The notes under the pieces are model-generated. The model was given only the letters and a program-made list of their open reading frames with translations, was not told the origin of the DNA and searched no databases. Below are positions 1 through 10,957 of a stretch of DNA of 64,000 nt, in pieces (within the stretch, counting starts at the first letter, position 1; each line of letters opens with the position of its first letter). The position numbers and the translations under genes are program-made. Source of the stretch: Erythrophleum ivorense (Eukaryota > Streptophyta > Magnoliopsida > Fabales > Fabaceae); assembly GCA_026724425.1 (NCBI GenBank), contig JAIUCV010000652.1:1-64000 (forward strand), read 5' to 3'.

Positions 1-528
1 CAAAATTTCCAATTTTGCCCTTTTGTCTTGGCATTTTCGTTTCTGGTTTGTTTTAACTCCTTTTTGAGAACCTTCTCTTCCATTATAAAATTTAGGTTCT
101 CAATTTAATAAAATGCCTTTGGATTCACTCAAATCAGAGTTAAAACCTTTCCGAACGAATCCATCAAAGTTCGGGTCTACCGTCATTGGAAAACTTCCAC
201 CACAGAGGTTTTAACTGTCTCAGGGCTTCCCATGGTTTTTAGGGTCTCTGAGAACCCCGTAAAACTCAAAACTTTCATTTAAAAAGTCCTCTTGTGTGAA
301 TTCCAGAATTTGCTCAAAATTACGAAATGCCATCATGTTTTATAAGTCTTTCGTTCAATTTTATTTCTTCATTCTAACTCTAATTTTCTTTCCGTCTGAG
401 CTTGAGATTTGCATTTTTAAGAGTCTAAAATGCTACTTAAACTTTCTGAGACCTTAACTAATTCATTTTGGAGAACTTGCTTTGAGAACGCACCTGTTTT
501 CGTTGTTTAACAAAAATCGGATATTACA
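1..528 (-). repeat. Family A LTR, partial (copy 1)
   Basis: This is the U3-end part of a minus-strand A-family LTR that begins before the window. It ends at 528 with the family terminus (plus strand: AAAAATCGGATATTACA), matching the LTR ends at 16023 and 30230. No polypurine tract follows. Instead the sequence passes straight into the middle of another A LTR beginning TTAGA, which is probably the right half of the target-site duplication. The sequence is non-coding. Confidence 0.82.
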
Positions 529-1465
529 TTAGACATACACTTCAGAAGCATACTTTGCTTATAGGTTACAAAATAATTCCATTAATGGCCTAATGAAACA
601 ACTATCATAGTTCAAATTCTTAGCTTCATTTCCTTCTCATATCTAGGCCTCTTGGTTCCATTTAGACTTCTTGAAGTCATCACAAACTCATTTCCAAGGG
701 CCTAGATATAAGTTACTTCTTAAGGTTACATTATGGAACCTATTGACCCAACTCTCAATCTATGGCTTCTGAATTTTTTCCAAAGGTTCCTCCCATCTTC
801 TTCCTTCACATAAAGTCTCAAACCAAGCTTGGAACAAATTAAAACACTCTCTAGACTTCTCAAGTACTCTAGGCCTAGATATAGCAAGGAAAATGGGTTC
901 ATGGAGTTTACAATTTTTCCTTGAAGAGGGAGAAGTACTTTGGAAGCTTCCTAAGGGTCTTAAGAACTCAAGCAAACACTCACATAGGCTAGGAAATTCA
1001 TGAATCAAATTAATTTTTACAAAGTATTCAAGAGTTCTTCACTTTCCTAACTTGAAATTCACTTTCTTTCCTTCTAATTTCCTTGCATTTTTTAAGTTCC
1101 CATAACCTAAATCAATAGTTTCTTACTAGTTTTAGGTCATAACTTTCCCTTCTAGGTTGTTCTGTTTTGACCAAAACATCACTCACAATGCAAGGAAGAA
1201 GAAGGCAACAAAGCTAGCTAATTTACCTTGAATCTCAGCTTCCTTCAAGATTTCTTCCTTTGCCTTAGCTTCCTTCTTGAATTCCTAAACTTTCTCCTCT
1301 GAACCAAAGCCAAAATAGAACCAAATGAATGACCAAATCCATAGGAAGAGAGTTTAGAAGGAGAGGAATAACATTAAGGAAGGAGAAACCATGAAAATTT
1401 TCCAATTTCTTACCTTTCTCCTTGCTTTTCTTCCTTCTTGGAGCCTCTCTTGGTGCATCTCACTT
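529..1465 (-). repeat. Family A LTR, internal fragment (copy 0, oldest layer)
   Basis: Similar to the middle of other A LTRs (for example 28700-29600 and 61160-63350): the same succession of CCTAATGAAG-like, TTATGGAAC-like and CTTGATGGAGGAAGC-like blocks, but more diverged. A splice-donor-like AAG|GTAAG is conserved on the minus strand at 1409-1416. The copy stops at 1465, where element B begins; CACTT (1461-1465) should be the left half of that target-site duplication. It has no coding potential and is the lowest visible layer of the nest at the left edge. Confidence 0.7.
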
Positions 1466-4303
1466 TGTAATGACCCTAATTCATAATTACCATAATTAGG
1501 CTTAATAGCATGATTAGTAATTGCAAATCAAGGTCTGAAGTCATTATGATTAATTAAAAATAGGAGAAAGTGGGAAAAATTTGAACCTTGATATCATTAA
1601 GGTCATTAACTAAACAACCATAAGTATTTGAGTACACAAGTAAAATCTAATTATCAATGAGAAGCCTTTGATTCATTTATCCATTAATTCTAACTCACAA
1701 AAACCTCCTACAAGTGTTTCTAAATCATACCTTAGCATTACCATAGGAAAAACTAAGGTTTCTAGGCTAAAAGTAGGAGTTTGGGATCCTTTGGCGAGAC
1801 TTGAAACCAACCCGCTGTGACTAAGTTGCTTTTAGGTTTCACTGCAGTGAGTTAGACCCTCACTGTAGCAAGCCTATCTGGCATCGCGATGGAAACACCA
1901 CCTGGAGCTACTATACAAAGTTTCACAATTTGAGCCATGGCAGGTTATACTTGCACCACGACGAAATTAGCTACTAAAACACTCATCACTTGAATTTCTT
2001 GACTTGAGCTGCGGAGGAACATGTTGTGCCATGGCGAGGTTGCTCTTTGTTACCCTCCCTAAGAAGCATTTTCATTTTGCATCATGGCGAGACACCCTGA
2101 GTTGCGGCGCTCCTCGTTTTTGTCACTCTTTTGGTCGCTACAAGCCCTTCCTGGCCACGGCGTGACTCTCTCTTGTGCATATACCTCCCAAATTTTATTG
2201 CATGCACTCCAATTCTCCATCTAAGTACACTCTAGGACCACTCTCCCTTAATTTGTAAGATTCTAATGGCATTTATCTACTTGATTTATCCAACATATCT
2301 AACCTTACCAATTCAAGGCTTAGATGTTGATTTCTACTCCCAACTATCATGCATTAGCAAATTCCATGTGATAATAACAAGCAACGAGATTCATATACAA
2401 CTAATATTATCATTTAAATGGAAATCCCAATGGGCTGCCATGCATTACCAGTCAAAGTCATCATTTAAGTTAACACATGATTACATTTCAACATAATTGA
2501 CCATAACTTAGCCTTAACTAGGTTCTATATCAGATACATAAGCACATACTTCAAATACTAGATTGTTTGAGGCCTAGCTTCCTATTAGATACATCATAAG
2601 TTATCAAAACATAAAACTCCTACATTTTGCAATATGATTACATGATGATGCTATACATGATAACAACAAAACTTGCATCTACCCTAAATCAACTCAGTCC
2701 AAGTGTAGCTTCCCACACAAGCCCCAGCTTATGGATGTTCATCCACTTGCTTGCCTTTATCCTTACCCGAAAGACCTTCACCTGAAATAGTTAGCCTATG
2801 AAATGGGGTAAAATGCAAATCTCAGTAACCAAGGCAAATTCTATTCATATATTCTAATTTAATTAATATATGTGCATGCAATCATATAAACATCGTAAAA
2901 TATACCAATCATATCAGCAAATAAAGCAATTGGCTATCAGTGACTACTATCTCATACTAGCAATCACAATTCCATATGTTAAAGGCCAATAACATCGGGA
3001 GAGGCCTATCCACGGCACCTACTCCATAATGAGCACAACCAGAGGTCAGTGTATTTGGGGTTTGATCATGACTCGGTACTTGATCAAAGTACATACATAG
3101 CTGGCAGCCACACCACAGCTCTACCATGAACTCACAAGGTCCAATCACAATATAACAGATAGAAGTACAACCCATTCATTTATCATTCAAAATCATACAT
3201 GTGCAGCAGATATAAAATCAAAATGGACATATGCACGGAATTTATATATCAACCCCAATTATCTCACTTGTGGACAATTTTTTGGAGAACCAACAATAAT
3301 GCTACGTCAGCCTATAAATATAAAATCAAACAATTACCAGTCCTGTTCATCAATTATAGAAGCAACCCAATACTCAAAGAATTTAAACCACCAATAGCTA
3401 CCTAGAGAACATTTACCCAACCACTATGAGAACAAAATTCGGATTGGACATTTCCTCCACTAGAAACTTTAAGTTATCACCCCAAATTATGGATATTTAT
3501 GCATAAAAATAGAGCCAATATCATAAGTCAGCTATTGAGGTCTCTAACTAGTTATAAATGCATCAAAACAAGGAGTTTATACTTACCCCATATCCTTCAT
3601 AACCTCAACCTCCAAAAATCCTCCAAGAAAACACCAAGCAACACATTTAAGATTTTAGGTGTGGTGAAAATACTCTAAACAAAAAACCAATCAGGTTAAA
3701 TCAACGAGGAAGAGGTGGGGGTCAAGTCATTTAACATTCATCTTGGTTGAATCTTGGTCTAGATAGGGAAAATGGGGGCAAGAAGGTGGTGAGAAACCTA
3801 GCCTCCAAGAGACCTTCGAAATTGCTTCTTGTGCTTTTATGTTTCTGTAGAATGGTAGGAGGGGCTGAAGGTGTGTAGGGTTTAGTTGGGTCCTAAATGG
3901 GTTATGGGCTGACCCAAAGGCCCAATTCCAAGTGGGTTTCAAATTTGTACTTATTAGGTCAAATTTCATGAGTTAGGCTATAGAATTTTGATTGGGCTAA
4001 ACTAAGTTCCAAGAGCTAATCTAATTTGGGTATGCATAATGAATGTTGGGCTAACTATAAAAGTTTATATAAATTTGGGTCTGCACCTAAAATTATTAGG
4101 CCTCCATTAGTTTTTATCCATAACCTACTTAAATTAATTATGTGCCTAAATTATGTTCCAACCCAATTGAATCTTAAGTCTACATTAATTATTTATTTCT
4201 CCATGAACTCCTATTTATATAACTTACCCAATTATTCTATAATAATTTTTCTTAATTAGTCCAAATCCAAGATTAACACCTTAATTAATTTTGGGGTGTT
4301 ACA
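1466..4303 (-). repeat. 3' LTR of element B (about 2.84 kb)
   Basis: Plus-strand ends are TGTAATGACC (1466) and GGGGTGTTACA (4303), so the element reads TG...CA on the minus strand. A polypurine tract and then integrase/chromodomain codons follow directly, which makes this the 3' LTR of a minus-strand element. It holds the GC-rich motif array (about 1790-2165), a splice-acceptor-like TATTTCAG|GTGAAGG at about 2782, and a U3 region rich in TGGGCY near 3860-4110. The donor position near 3742 has decayed to AAG|ATGAAT. Related LTRs lie at 34070, 41210, 43036, 46170 and 53911. Confidence 0.88.
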
Positions 4304-4320
4304 TTCTCCCCTCCTTTTAG
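4304..4320 (-). promoter_or_regulatory. Polypurine tract of element B
   Basis: On the minus strand this is a purine run (CTAAAAGGAGGGGAGAA) ending exactly at the 3' LTR. It is the usual primer for plus-strand DNA synthesis in LTR retrotransposons. The same tract occurs at 37230-37246 in element C. Confidence 0.85.
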
Positions 4321-4348
4321 AAAATTTGTCCTTAAAATTAGACATACC

Positions 4349-5104
4349 TTACTCAAATAGTGTAGGATAATCCTTCTTTATTGCTTCCTCTATCTCCCAA
4401 GTTGCTTTATCCAAAGTAAGTCCTTTCCATACCACCTTTACTAGGAGGATCTCCTTATTACACAGCTATTTGACTTTTGAGTCCACAATCCTATCCGACT
4501 CAACCATATAAGATAGATCATCTTGTAGATGCACATTCTCATGATCAATGACATGCGAAGGGTCCGAGTGATACTTTTTCAATTGGGACACGTGAAACAC
4601 ATCATGTAATTTGGCCAGATTTAAGGGTGAAGCAACACTATAGGCCACAGGTACTATCCTCTCAAGGATTTGGAAATGACCAAGATAATAAGGATTGAGC
4701 TTTCTTATCCTGATAGACCATTCTACACCCATCACTGGAGTAGCCTTAAGGAATACATGGTCTCCTACCTCAAATTCTAAGGTTCTTTTTCTCTTATTTA
4801 CATAACTCTTTTAACTACTCTTGGCAGCCAACAACTTTTTCTGATGAGTTCTATTTGATGAGTGGTTTGTCCACTATGTCCGAACCTAAGAGATTCCTTT
4901 CACCAAGCTTTACCCAACACAAGGGTGACCTGTACTTTCTCCCATAAAGTGTCACAAATGGTGCCATCTGGATACTGGAATGATAACTATTATTGTAGGA
5001 AAATTTAGTTAAAGGCAAGTACACATTCCAGTTCCCTTTCAACTCTAACACACTAGCTCTAAGCATGTCCTTAAGGGTCAGAATGGTTCTCTCAGTTTGT
5101 CTAT
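4349..5104 (-). pseudogene. Element B pol, integrase C-terminus and chromodomain
   Basis: Minus-strand remnant of the end of a Ty3/gypsy polyprotein. From N to C: the last part of the integrase core (QTERT motif, then a YNNSYHSS stretch and LYGRK, which are typical of plant gypsy integrases), the GPV-like LNPYYLGHFQILE block, the HDVFHVSQLKKY block, and, after an in-frame stop at about 4464, a chromodomain-like segment (LVKVVWKGLTLDKATWEIEE) ending at a TAA at 4349-4351. Frameshifts separate the pieces. The upstream part of the same gene resumes at 30231, because element A is inserted at 5105. A chromodomain places B among chromoviruses; in that family it is thought to guide integration to heterochromatin. 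Not functional. Confidence 0.9.
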
Positions 5105-5252
5105 AACACCATATATTTCTAGCCTTTCTCATACAATTTCTATACCTTATGCCATACACTTCTCAAGAATTACAAGAAAATGGCATATAAATAATGAATT
5201 TCTTTGCATTACATAGGGGATAAAAATTCCATTTAATGTCATGTGGACCATG
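5105..5252 (-). repeat. 3' LTR of element A, piece 1
   Basis: First 148 bp (plus strand) of the 3' LTR, beginning AACACCATATATT and matching 26569-26715 of the 5' LTR closely. The last five bases, CCATG (5248-5252), are the left target-site duplication of the inserted F LTR. Confidence 0.88.
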
Positions 5253-6446
5253 TGCAACATCCTTCAAATTTGGATTTTTTAATTATTTAGTATTTTATGT
5301 AATGAATTTATTAAGCTTTAATAAAAATAATTTGAATGAAATAGTTTTGTATATGAGAAGTATAAGCTAAATAGGACCTATAGGAATTTTTGAGATTTTA
5401 GGGGGTCTAGGGGCAAAATTGTCATTTGCTACCTGAACAAAACTTGATAGTTTTTCTAGAAGGAATGGGAATATTAAGGGAATAAATAACCCCTGAAACT
5501 CCTTCAAGGTTTCTTAACAATTTAACTATTTCTATTTCTATAGTTGTTACAACTTCTTTTTCTATCTAGCTCATGGTTACTGATCGGGCTAACCAGATCT
5601 CAGACAAGATCCCACCTGGCCATTGGGACAACATGACGTCATTAGATTTGCCTCATCAAACTGAGTTTAACCGTGGGTCATGGATTTATGAGATTCTTAC
5701 CCGATTTCTTGATATTTATGCCTTAAGCCACGAATAGAGGGTGAAACCAAAGTTCCCTAAACTTTCGGTCAATTTATATATGTTGCCTGACATATAACTT
5801 TTCTTTGCATTTTAGTCCCCGGCTCTTCATACTTGACTTCGGAGACTCCTCAGGAGTTTTAGAAACATTAGCTAAAACGGGACCCACATTTAATAAGATA
5901 TTATGAAAAACCTAGGAAAATAGTGACAATTTTGTAAGTTTAACCGAGGAAGAACTGACGTGGCACCAAGTAGCTGGGAAGGTGCTGATGTGGTGCCATG
6001 TAGAAAAGAGAGAGAGATGATGTGGTGCCATGTGTGAAGAAGAAACTGGAAGTTGGAAGAGAATTCTGGAAGTTGCCCGAGCTACGGAGTGATTGCACAG
6101 GCTTGTGTCAGCAAATCTTGGAAATGTCACACATTACAAAAAAGTTTCTGCTGACTTAAGCATGACATAGACGCTGACTTAAGCGCATTAAATGCAACCT
6201 TATCTTCACACTTGGATAATCCAATGGCTAATATTTGTCCGTAAAATGTGATACGATCTTAAATTGTTGATGCAGTCTAATGGCTTAGATTTCTTCACCT
6301 TTTCAAGATCAAACCATCACCTTTGATCTAATCCTAAAGCCTACATTTTATCTCTTATTTCAAGGCTAAATCTTGACCATCCATGTAATCTAAAGGCCAA
6401 GATCTTCCACCTTAAAGTTAATTAAATCTTGACCATTCATAACTAG

Positions 6447-6458
6447 CATATATATATG
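6447..6458 (+). promoter_or_regulatory. TATA-like box in the F LTR
   Basis: An alternating TATATATATG run about 1.2 kb into the LTR. A purine-rich, leader-like stretch begins about 60 bp downstream. Position and downstream composition fit the U3/R border; this is an inference from sequence alone. Confidence 0.5.
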
Positions 6459-6540
6459 AACCATCCACACTTTCATGCCATTTTCTCACACACAAAATAC
6501 ACACCAAAATTCGGCCAAGACAAAGAGAAGGAGAAGGAGA

Positions 6541-6592
6541 AGGAGCTTGGCCTAAGGAAGAAGAGAAGGAGCTTGGCCTAAGGAAGAAGAGA
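6541..6592 (+). repeat. 26-bp tandem duplication
   Basis: Two exact 26-bp units (each begins AGGAGCTTGGCC) abut at 6541-6566 and 6567-6592, in the presumed transcribed leader of the F LTR. Exactness suggests a recent local slip compared with the age of the surrounding sequence. Confidence 0.9.
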
Positions 6593-7958
6593 AGAGAGAA
6601 GGAAGAGAAAAGGAAAAGCCATCGGGGAAAATCCAACGCTGTGGAGCTAAGGTAACATAGATAGACTTTCTTCTTCTTGGTTTTTCTTCTATTTTTCTCC
6701 AAGAATTTTCTCTTCTCTTTTTCTTTAATTTTCGTCCATGGCAAGAAGGGATGGGAAATTTTGTTGTTTCCATGGATTCTAGCCAAGAAAAGTTGGAGAA
6801 AAGATGGAGAAATCATATATATGGCTTATGGATTCATGTGATTCAAGAAAATTCCTAATCTTGGCAATTTTTCTACAAATCAAGAAGCTTTGTGTTTTAA
6901 GATTCCATGGGAGAAATTGAAGAGAAAATAAAGGGAGAAGTGATGAAAGAAAGCCTAAGGAAGAGGAAGATTAATACAACTTTGATTTTCATGAAGAAAT
7001 TGGCAAGGGACCTTAGAATCTTAACTTGAGAAAATTGTAGAATACATATGAAATCTCTATAAATTGATTGAGGGCTTTTGTTTATCTCCTTTGAATATGT
7101 ATGCGTGGCTAGTTGGGGACATAAAAATGAAGCAAAATCACATGTCTTCTTAGATGCATAGGTTTGGCAAACACATGTACATATACCTAGGGAAGAATTT
7201 TCTTAATCCAACTAAATTAGGTTAATCCACATGAAAATAAGGCCTATGGTGAAATTTTGATGAATTATGGATCATTGTATAAAAAGTCAATTTCTTGAGA
7301 AAAAGTGTTGACCAAACTATTCTTAAATTTTCCTTGATGATATTTGACATGTTTTGCACGATTATTGTGGCCTAATATGTTTTACATGCTATTTGGATTA
7401 TGTTGATATTTATTTTGTAAATTTTGGAGCTTATTTATGATAGTTGGAAAATTACATAGCGTTATGTCAATAATGGAATATGTGATAACATGTGTTTTGG
7501 AATTACACTATTTGCTGTGTTGATATATTGCCTTATTTCTTGACATGGATAATATGTTGTTTGTTGCCTGATTATATGAGCATGGGTTATTTGGTAAAGG
7601 ACTGACCAATATATATGGCAGAGTAGCCTTATCCAGGGGATGAGCCTTATGTGTGCCAGAGTTGGCCATTGAGTAGCTACTGTTGTGTTGGATGTCTAAT
7701 TTCAAAAATACTTTTCTAAACCATTAATCTTCGGACTCCAGCACACAGTCATGGTATTGAGATTATTTATGCATAGAGTTGTGCAAGGCAGTTCTTTCCC
7801 AAATATACCTATATGCCTTGATCAAATGATGGCTTGGATGACATATTATGGTGGTATTTTATATGACTTTCCTTGGGTACCCACTGGGGGACGCCTCAGT
7901 AAAGGAAGTAGGGGTGAGCCTGCTATGTCATGGCAGTGCAAGACGAGCTGGGCTTGAG

Positions 7959-8043
7959 CCTGCCGAAGTAGTGTGGCATGATCTAAGTGTTGGGCCTGTC
8001 AAGCCTACTGAAGTCAGTGCGGCACGGTCTAAGTGTTGGGCCT
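7959..8043 (+). repeat. Imperfect tandem repeat of about 40 bp
   Basis: Two related units, 7959-7996 and 8004-8043, both end in TCTAAGTGTTGGGCCT and share CCTRCYGAAGT-like starts. They lie in the 3' half of the F LTR, which is more GC-rich than its surroundings. No function is apparent. Confidence 0.7.
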
Positions 8044-8931
8044 GGCGGTCTCCAAGGCCTAATGGTCAAGAGAGAATAAATATTGTTGTGATATCTTCTC
8101 TATTCTATGCATATAAAAATCTCTTGAATATCTTGCAATTGCTGAATATCAATTACGTTGAGACAATTCTTGTATTTCATTCATGCCCTATCTTTAGATG
8201 TAATATGCCTATTCACTTTTCTATTTCATATTCATGTTAGATATTACTGACAAGTATGTCTCTCTGCTTATATTGTTCAGTATATTAACTGTCTTACCAC
8301 TATATTGCTTGTTGTCTGTTAAAAGCACTTGACTCTTCTTCATGGATATTGGGTGGTATTGATCCTGTCTATGTTACTGAGAAAATTATTTCTCACTCTA
8401 TTGTGGTTTATATTTATCTTAGATGCCTATTTATCAAGTGACCCTAGAACTCCAGGCGGAGTGGATCCAATTCCCATTCCGAGGATGGGTCTTTGTCATC
8501 CCTAATATACGCATCATATCATGTGATGACGTTGTTCGAGCTGTATCTATATAGTTTGTGTCCCCAAGAGAGCTGAAGTCCCACACATTCCCAGTGGGTG
8601 GATTGACCCTCCTGCTCCTCCATTGGCATGAACAGAGGCCCAGTTACTAATACTGACCCTTTTGTTATCTGGGGGACTTTCTTTTTGAATGGTCATAGGA
8701 TAGATTCCCTTTTAATGTGATGTGACTTGTATGACCTCGTTCCCTTATGAAGGAACTCTTGAACTAGTTATTATAAATTAAAGTGTATTTTTTTTATTGT
8801 TGTAGTCCGCTATACCATTAATTAGATTTTATTGTGAAGGAATAATTAAAATAGAAAAAGTGATTAAACTCCAATAAGGAATTCTTCACAAATATATATT
8901 ATAAAAAAGGGGTATTAGAAGAGGCGTTACA

Positions 8932-10275
8932 CCATGTGAGTTCATGTATCACATTATTATGCTTAATGACATAGATACAACTCATTTCCATCACCAAAAA
9001 TGGCCTAGAACTCATGTAAGCACAAGGAACACATAAAATCCATAACAGTAGCCTGGGCTAGAATTTGGCCTTTTCTGTCACAACTTTTGAAAAATCATAA
9101 CTAATTCTAGAAAAATAGGAATTATGCATTTCTTGCCATTCTGGAAAGCTACACATGTCTACTTTATACAAAAATATGTTTAGGCCATGAAACAGAATAC
9201 ACAAGACGTTTGACATTTAAAAAGATGCAGAGATTTGACTGGCTAATGGTACTGTCATAGGTTTCTGCTATAAACTTCAAAAATGGCCAATTAATTCCAC
9301 AAAAATCCAATTCAGGCAAATGATAAAATTTGGAAAGCTATAGATATTAACTAGAGGATAAAATAACTTTAGGCCCATCCAGGCATATCCAGATCCCAAA
9401 AATTAATCAAATAGTACCTGAAGTCTGTCTAAATGCCTGGTACTAGGCAGAAATTTCAAAAATTCATATCTCCCTCTCTAGACATCCAAATGAAGTCCTT
9501 CTAGTTAACACAAGTCACTGGGAGTATCTAGTTTCTCTGCGTAAAATTTCATGGCAATTGGACATCATTGTCCCCCTGAGTGATAGAATTCATTTTTGGA
9601 CCTGAGTGAACAGTACCCTAAACCACATTCAGAATTTTTTCCAACTTTGAAAATTCATCAAATATTCCATAGACCTCCGAAAATTTTGCACTTTAGCTTC
9701 CCAAAAGCACTCAACAAGCTCTAAATGCATGCCAAATATTAGATCAAGAAGAACTCATTTGGGCAAAAAGTGGTATAGGTTTCTAATATGATAAATGTTG
9801 GTTCATTTTAAAGACCAAATGTGTCCAAATGGCTTCCATTGGTGTTTGGCACCTCTTGGGCAAGTTTAAAATCATGATAATCACTTATATGAACTGCCCA
9901 AATGGTCCCAAACCTCATGCATCTCAATTTGGCCATTCCACTTTCATTTATACACAATTGCCCAAAGCCATCAAAGCACCAAGCTTGTCATTACATACTC
10001 AATTTACATTCTAACATTCAAATAATATAATTTCTCATTTGTACATAATACATTAACATAATTATACATGCTCATAAGGTCACAAGACACACACAATAAT
10101 AGACTACATCATTTGCCATTCCTAAGACCTTAAAGTATCCAAATCCATGCACTTTAATGTCAAACTTTCATCTCTCAAGTGGTTGGCTCCCATTTCCTTA
10201 CTCTCTTGGTCCACCTAGTATGTTAGAACATTGGAGAGGAGGGAATGAGATTCAAAGAATCCCAGTAGCTCATCT
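8932..10275 (-). repeat. 3' LTR of element A, piece 2
   Basis: Continues the 3' LTR after the F insertion, starting with the right-hand CCATG duplication and matching 26710-28055 of the 5' LTR. Ends with CATCT (10271-10275), the left duplication of the solo A LTR. Non-coding. Confidence 0.88.
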
Positions 10276-10822
10276 TGTAATGTTCGATTTTCGTTAAACG
10301 ATAGAAACAGGCACGTTTTCAAAGCGAGTCCCCTGAAATGAATTAATTAAGGTCCCAAAAATTTGAGCAACATTCTAGACTCTTAAAAATGAGAATTCTA
10401 GCCTCAGATGGAAGGAAAAACAGAGTTAGAATGAAAAAACAAATTTGGCCGGAAACCTTATGAAACGTAATGGCATTTTTGTAATTTTGAGCAAATTTTG
10501 GAATTTATACAGGAGGGCTTTTAAATGAAAGTTTTGAGTTCTCCAAGATTCTTAGAGGCCCTGAAAATCATGAGAAGCCCCGGGATAGGTAAATCCCCTC
10601 CGGTGGATGTTTTCCAATGTCGGTGCACCCAAACTTTGACGAATTTGTTCAGGAAGATTTTAGCTCTAATTTAAGTGATTCTAAAGGCATTTTATTTAAT
10701 TGGGAACCTAACTTTTATAATGAAAAAGATGGTTCTAAAAAAGGAGCTAAAACGAAGGAGAAACAAAAATGCAAAGTATGAAGGGCAAAATTGGAATTTT
10801 TGAAAAAGTCACATTCCTACTC

Positions 10823-10833
10823 CTATATATAAG
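10823..10833 (+). promoter_or_regulatory. TATA box of the A LTR
   Basis: CTATATATAAG about 550 bp from the LTR start. The element is kept at the matching place in other A LTRs (minus strand: 49662-49673, and a weaker form near 15475). A purine-rich leader starts about 60 bp downstream. Best reading: the U3/R core promoter. Confidence 0.7.
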
Positions 10834-10948
10834 TGGTGGCCCACTTTCTTCCCCATTTGGAATCAGAAAATTTTGCATAATTTCAGAAGAGAGAGCTAGG
10901 GTTTTGGGCACACCAAGGGAAGAAGAAAAGGAGAAGAAATTCCAAGCT

Positions 10949-10957
10949 AAAGGTATG
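10949..10957 (+). promoter_or_regulatory. Candidate 5' splice donor in the A LTR leader
   Basis: AAAG|GTATG follows the purine-rich stretch downstream of the TATA box. Equivalent minus-strand sites in other copies read AAG|GTAAG (1409-1416 and about 63310), AAG|GTATG (about 15353) and TAG|GTATG (about 49543). Its retention while surroundings decay suggests a spliced leader; no transcript evidence is available here. Confidence 0.45.

Larger units (their letters stand above)
5253..8931 (+). mobile_element. Solo LTR, family F (3.68 kb)
   Basis: Starts TGCAACATCC and ends GAGGCGTTACA, flanked by a perfect 5-bp target-site duplication CCATG (5248-5252 and 8932-8936) inside the 3' LTR of element A. 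No gag, pol, primer site or polypurine tract lies within it, so it is a solo LTR left by LTR-LTR recombination. A TATA-like run (6447-6458) is followed by an AG-rich leader with a 26-bp tandem duplication and by a donor-like AAG|GTAACA near 6649. It contains no recognisable coding region. A second copy lies at 53774-57320. Confidence 0.9.

Noticed and set aside
6418..6816. 132-codon open frame rich in Ser, Phe, Leu and Lys
   Set aside because: Antisense to a purine-rich leader in the F LTR. The low-complexity composition explains the lack of stops.
7751..8240. Two overlapping frames considered as a host exon
   Set aside because: They sit inside the solo F LTR bounded by a perfect CCATG duplication, include the tandem repeat, and no splice or domain evidence supports a gene.
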